From Marinicellulosiphila megalodicopiae (lineage in GTDB: Bacteria; Pseudomonadota; Gammaproteobacteria; Pseudomonadales; Natronospirillaceae): a DNA stretch of 64,000 nt. The DNA lies in contig NZ_AP023087.1 in the NCBI RefSeq assembly GCF_045862395.1, positions 3,534,001 to 3,598,000 of the forward strand, given 5' to 3'. The translations under genes were made by a program, and so were the position numbers. Every line of letters starts with the position of its first letter. Position 1 is the stretch's first letter. Positions 61,599 through 64,000 of the stretch are shown piece after piece. Below the pieces are notes generated by a model. It did not search any database. It had not been told where the DNA came from and saw nothing but the letters and a program-made list of their open reading frames with translations.

Positions 61599-62819
61599 TC
61601 AATGTAATTGAGTAATAAAACCTAAACCATTCAAATCAATAAACCACTTACTATAAACCTCAGTTTGCTCATCCAAATAATTATGGTGGTCGTACACATG
61701 CCATTGACCAGGTAATTTATGACCAAGCATAATTTCAGATATATGAGGTTGGGCGTACTTAGAAAAATTGGTTCTAGCTGTTCTTCTTAAATCATGTATT
61801 GACCAATGTTCCATTTCAAAATCTTTATTCTTTCTTAGCCACTGCATCACGTTATACGGAAGTGCTAATGGCGAACTCCTGCTCATAACATTTTTATTGT
61901 TAGCGTTGTTGAATAAATACTCACTTCCCTTGCTTAAAAGCATCGCTTCTTTAATCAACGGGATAAGTTCAGGAATGATAGGTCGGTATAATGGCTTGCC
62001 AGTTAGTTTACCAATTTTGTGATTCTCTGCAGGTACAGTCCAAACCATCTCGTCAAAATCAAAATCTGATTTCTTAGAAACTCTAAGCTCACCATTTCGA
62101 CATCCATAAAAAAGACATAATTTAATGAATAATGAATTCTTGCGAGTCATTCGAGATTTATCTAATGCTTCGAGTAATAATGTCACTTCATCGTTGGATA
62201 AGACTCGATTAACTTGCTTCTTAGATATTCGTAAATCTGCTTTTGCTGTAATTAATGCGATTGGGTTAATTTCAATAATTCCACGCTTAATACCCCAGTT
62301 ATAGCATTGCTTAACATTCACTAAAACACGTTCAGCGATACTTTCAGATTTTGTTTTGATTTTATGAAGATGCTCCATCCAAATTTGTGGAGTGATGTCT
62401 TTTGCATCTAACACCCCCAAATCCTTAAATACATAAAGCTCAAACGATCTTAATAGCTCAACATGACCAGTTTTAACATTCACGCAGTAATCATTGTAGA
62501 ACGCCATAAAAAGGCCTTTAAAATTTTTAGTGTCACCAGCTGGATTTCGTTCTATTGATTTAATTGATTTAGGATCTTTACCCTTTTCTAGTAATGAGCG
62601 ATAACGCAGATTTTCAGACCTAGCATCTTTTAACGATATTTTTGGATAACTCCCTAAATCTAATCGAGTTAACTTTCCATTAATTCTGTATCTCATTTGG
62701 AAAGTAATTTTACCTTTAGGGCTCACACGGATGCTTAAGCCGTCACGATCAGTAACCTCAATTCTTTTATCAATTAGCTTTCCATTATTCGCTTTTAGCC
62801 AAGTATCAGTTAACGCCAT
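61599..62819 (-). CDS. int: Tyrosine-recombinase integrase
   Basis: 406 residues. N-terminal DUF4102-like arm-binding domain (about 1-90, WLKANNGKLIDKRIEVTDRDGLSIRVSPKGKITFQMRYR), core binding domain, then catalytic domain with R241 (GCRNGELR), K268, H342-x-x-R345 (IHDLRRTARTNF), H367 (LGHKL) and Tyr at 376 or 381 (VYDHHNY). It should act on the prfC core 200 bp away. Located between the early genes and the attachment core. Confidence 0.94.
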   Translation of the reverse strand: MALTDTWLKANNGKLIDKRIEVTDRDGLSIRVSPKGKITFQMRYRINGKLTRLDLGSYPKISLKDARSENLRYRSLLEKGKDPKSIKSIERNPAGDTKNFKGLFMAFYNDYCVNVKTGHVELLRSFELYVFKDLGVLDAKDITPQIWMEHLHKIKTKSESIAERVLVNVKQCYNWGIKRGIIEINPIALITAKADLRISKKQVNRVLSNDEVTLLLEALDKSRMTRKNSLFIKLCLFYGCRNGELRVSKKSDFDFDEMVWTVPAENHKIGKLTGKPLYRPIIPELIPLIKEAMLLSKGSEYLFNNANNKNVMSRSSPLALPYNVMQWLRKNKDFEMEHWSIHDLRRTARTNFSKYAQPHISEIMLGHKLPGQWHVYDHHNYLDEQTEVYSKWFIDLNGLGFITQLH

Positions 62820-62871
62820 GCCATCCTCTCATGTGTACATATTATAAAATATTAGCAAATTTATAATTTTG

Positions 62872-62889
62872 TGTACACAAATATGTACA
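62872..62889. promoter_or_regulatory. TGTACA-type site, right prophage arm
   Basis: TGTACACAAATATGTACA, the partner of 18866-18883 (17 of 18 identical). A third TGTACA lies at 62834-62839. Next to the int start, so it may also control int. Confidence 0.5.
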
Positions 62890-62902
62890 TATTTCACTTT
62901 GT

Positions 62903-62994
62903 TTAGGTTGGCTTAGAATGTTTTAGGTTGGAATACCTAAACCCTTATTTTTAAAGGACTTAAAGAGAGTTTGAAGTAATTTTGTATTAGGTTG
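62903..62994. repeat. TTAGGTTG direct repeats in the right attachment arm
   Basis: Copies at 62903-62910, 62923-62930 and 62987-62994, the first two exactly 20 bp apart and both followed by G. An inverted CCTAAAC (62936-62942) pairs with the GTTTAGG at 62901-62907. They lie between the int start and the core, so integrase or host-factor arm sites are possible. Confidence 0.5.
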
Positions 62995-63006
62995 AATTTG
63001 GTTTAA

Positions 63007-63087
63007 TTACGCACGATTATGTGGGTGGGAAATGATCGCAAAGGTGCGACGAGTTTGAATTTCTTTTTCAAGTTGAGATAACGACAT
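63007..63087 (-). pseudogene. prfC: Displaced 5' end of host prfC
   Basis: Reads MSLSQLEKEIQTRRTFAIIS then HPHNRA and a stop. It matches the first residues of RF3 (phage version MSKLQEEINTRRT) and runs through the 20-bp core into phage DNA. It is the part of the gene cut off by integration and presumably still carries the original prfC promoter on its upstream side. Confidence 0.92.
63023..63042. repeat. Prophage attachment site, right junction
   Basis: Identical 20-bp copy of GGGTGGGAAATGATCGCAAA, matching 18783-18802. Left of it is phage DNA, right of it host DNA. Confidence 0.92.
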
Positions 63088-63172
63088 GTTCAATCTGTGC
63101 AAAAAATGGGGGCGCTATTGTCGCTGATTTTGATTACATTTGCGAATCTTAGGAGAATGATAGTTAAAAAAA

Positions 63173-63195
63173 ATGCCTTATAGAAAATAAGGCAT
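63173..63195 (-). terminator. Terminator of the DUF2937 gene
   Basis: Minus strand ATGCCTTAT-N5-ATAAGGCAT followed by seven T (63166-63172). 24 bases after the stop of the 63219-63752 gene. Confidence 0.83.
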
Positions 63196-63218
63196 GTATT
63201 TTTGATTGAAATCAGGGT

Positions 63219-63752
63219 TTATCGATGAATTGTTTTTTTGATTCGTCGCTTTTGTTTGATTTTAAAATACCCATATTTACAAACAAATTGAATAAACTCA
63301 TATAAAGCGCAGCAAATCACCGCAAAAATAGCACCGAAAGCTAAGGCTACGAGAGTAAATTGTACACTCATTGTATATTGATCTATGGTTCGATTATAAA
63401 TATCCGTATCTGCCTGAAAAATCAAAACAAACCCTGCTGAGAAAATATTCTTATCTAACAATACTTTATGTTTTTTTAAATAACTATACCGATCAACTAA
63501 GGTTTGGATGACCGTTGCTTCATCTTTAAATGAAGGGTTTTGACTTTGCTTATGTAATTCTATTAGATCTTGCATATCACCATTGTGATATTTATTTGCA
63601 ATAATTTGATATTGTTTTAATAAACTTGTGGCCTCTATTAATTGGGCGTCCACACGCTTGGTATATTGATCAATAACAGAAGGTATTTGTAAGCCAATTA
63701 AAAACATGACAGTGAATAACACCATAGTAAGGTAATGATTTATTTTCGCCAT
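63219..63752 (-). CDS. DUF2937 family membrane protein
   Basis: 177 residues. Two helices: residues 8-26 and about 130-152. The start MVLFTVMFLIGLQIPSVIDQYTKRVDAQLIEA matches the DUF2937 opening (GLQ-P-x-D-Q-Y-x-x-R-V-D-A-x-L-x-E-A). The middle region is periplasmic and helical, the C-terminus very basic. Function unknown. Host gene that in the ancestral order lies upstream of prfC. Confidence 0.78.
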   Translation of the reverse strand: MAKINHYLTMVLFTVMFLIGLQIPSVIDQYTKRVDAQLIEATSLLKQYQIIANKYHNGDMQDLIELHKQSQNPSFKDEATVIQTLVDRYSYLKKHKVLLDKNIFSAGFVLIFQADTDIYNRTIDQYTMSVQFTLVALAFGAIFAVICCALYEFIQFVCKYGYFKIKQKRRIKKTIHR

Positions 63753-63790
63753 GAAACCTCTTCAAAAAATAATTATTTCTGATTGACCAT

Positions 63791-64000
63791 TTATTCGAGC
63801 ATTTGTTTTATTTTTAAATTCGAATCACACAACCACATTTCATTGGTTTTGGGATTGACCATTTTTAAGTATCCATCCCAAATATACCCAGCATCAGTCG
63901 CTATGTATTTATGATGCCCACTGTTTCCTTCCAGCGCCGCCCAATGACCAAAATACCAAGTACCATCAAAAGGAATAATGCGATCCTGCTCAAACCATGG
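63791..64000 (-). CDS. ApaH-like tetraphosphatase, C-terminal end (5' end outside window)
   Basis: The last 69 codons of a gene running in from the right edge. DGTWYFGHWAALEGN followed by YIATDAGYIWDGYLKMVNPKT matches the conserved C-terminal line of symmetrical bis(5'-nucleosyl)-tetraphosphatase (FGHWAAL...ALDTGCVWGG). It hydrolyses Ap4A to ADP. Family assignment from this end only. Confidence 0.75.
   Translation of the reverse strand, partial: PWFEQDRIIPFDGTWYFGHWAALEGNSGHHKYIATDAGYIWDGYLKMVNPKTNEMWLCDSNLKIKQMLE

Larger units (their letters stand above)
18803..63022. mobile_element. Lambda-like siphovirus prophage integrated in prfC
   Basis: About 44.2 kb bounded by a 20-bp direct repeat of the prfC 5' coding region, with a tyrosine integrase at the right end. 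The content is that of a complete temperate siphovirus: head, tail, terminase, lysis, replication, CI/Cro-type control and recombination genes. No gene is visibly broken, so it may be inducible. Conjugation genes are absent, so it is not an SXT/R391 integrative conjugative element, although that family uses the same target gene. Base composition of several accessory stretches (43.7-45.4 kb and 50.5-52.0 kb) looks even more AT-rich than the rest. Confidence 0.93.

Noticed and set aside
18803..63022. An SXT/R391-type integrative conjugative element, suggested by the prfC integration site
   Set aside because: No relaxase, mating-pair or setR-type conjugation genes are found; terminase, portal, capsid and tail genes are.
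63007..63087. A separate small gene of 26 codons at the right end
   Set aside because: It is the displaced prfC start, ending in phage DNA just past the core.

Overview
The window is a piece of an AT-rich gammaproteobacterial chromosome carrying one complete-looking, lambda-like prophage. The flanking host genes (gyrA, pheA, hisC, tyrA and cmk in a row; glyA; prfC; a MoxR-DUF58-TgpA operon; lactate permease; a DUF2937 protein and an ApaH-like end) have the gene order and sequence character of marine Oceanospirillales/Pseudomonadales-type bacteria. The species cannot be told from the sequence alone.

Host left part (1-18.8 kb): the end of an L-lactate permease, a diguanylate cyclase, a CPA2 cation/proton antiporter, then leftward operons: moxR-DUF58-tgpA; gyrA-pheA-hisC-tyrA-cmk-holA with several overlapping stops and starts; glyA; two small membrane proteins; and prfC (release factor 3). 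A 266-bp MITE-like element with 25-bp terminal inverted repeats lies between gyrA and glyA.

Prophage (about 18.8-63.0 kb, 44.2 kb): it sits in the 5' end of prfC between two exact copies of a 20-bp core (18783-18802 and 63023-63042). The intact prfC now starts with 13 codons supplied by the phage, while the displaced host start (15 codons plus the core) remains as a stub at 63007-63087 beyond the integrase. The same 18-bp TGTACA-containing motif occurs near both ends and probably binds integrase or its partners. From left to right, on the minus strand: tail hub, a lipoprotein moron, tape measure, a -1 frameshifting tail chaperone pair (A AAA AAG), tail and head genes of lambda type (V, U, Z, FII, E, D, C with nested scaffold, B, W), large and small terminase, a likely cos region, a lysis cassette (Rz1/Rz, endolysin, holin), a predicted beta-helix tailspike, regulators, accessory membrane/coiled-coil genes, an antirepressor, a Q-like antiterminator, a RuvC-like resolvase, an O-like replication initiator with five iterons inside its gene, and YdaT/YdaS-type CII/Cro analogues. 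Plus-strand genes run right from the CI repressor: a three-gene accessory block in the position of lambda rexAB, then a second CI-type operator/promoter driving an early operon (HNH-like protein, RdgC, SSB, AlpA-like regulator, orphan cytosine methyltransferase and a string of small unknown genes), ending convergently at the integrase.

The control circuit is readable: three 16-bp operators spaced exactly 23 bp apart lie between ydaS and cI, and matching sites overlap a strong promoter (TTGACA, 17 bp, TGTAAT) near 52.5 kb, giving a two-operator layout like lambda oR/oL. The most interesting unexplained unit is the cI-linked block 50546-52307 (a soluble protein plus two small membrane proteins), a candidate exclusion system expressed by the lysogen. 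A second candidate is the convergent membrane/coiled-coil pair at 43.9-45.4 kb.
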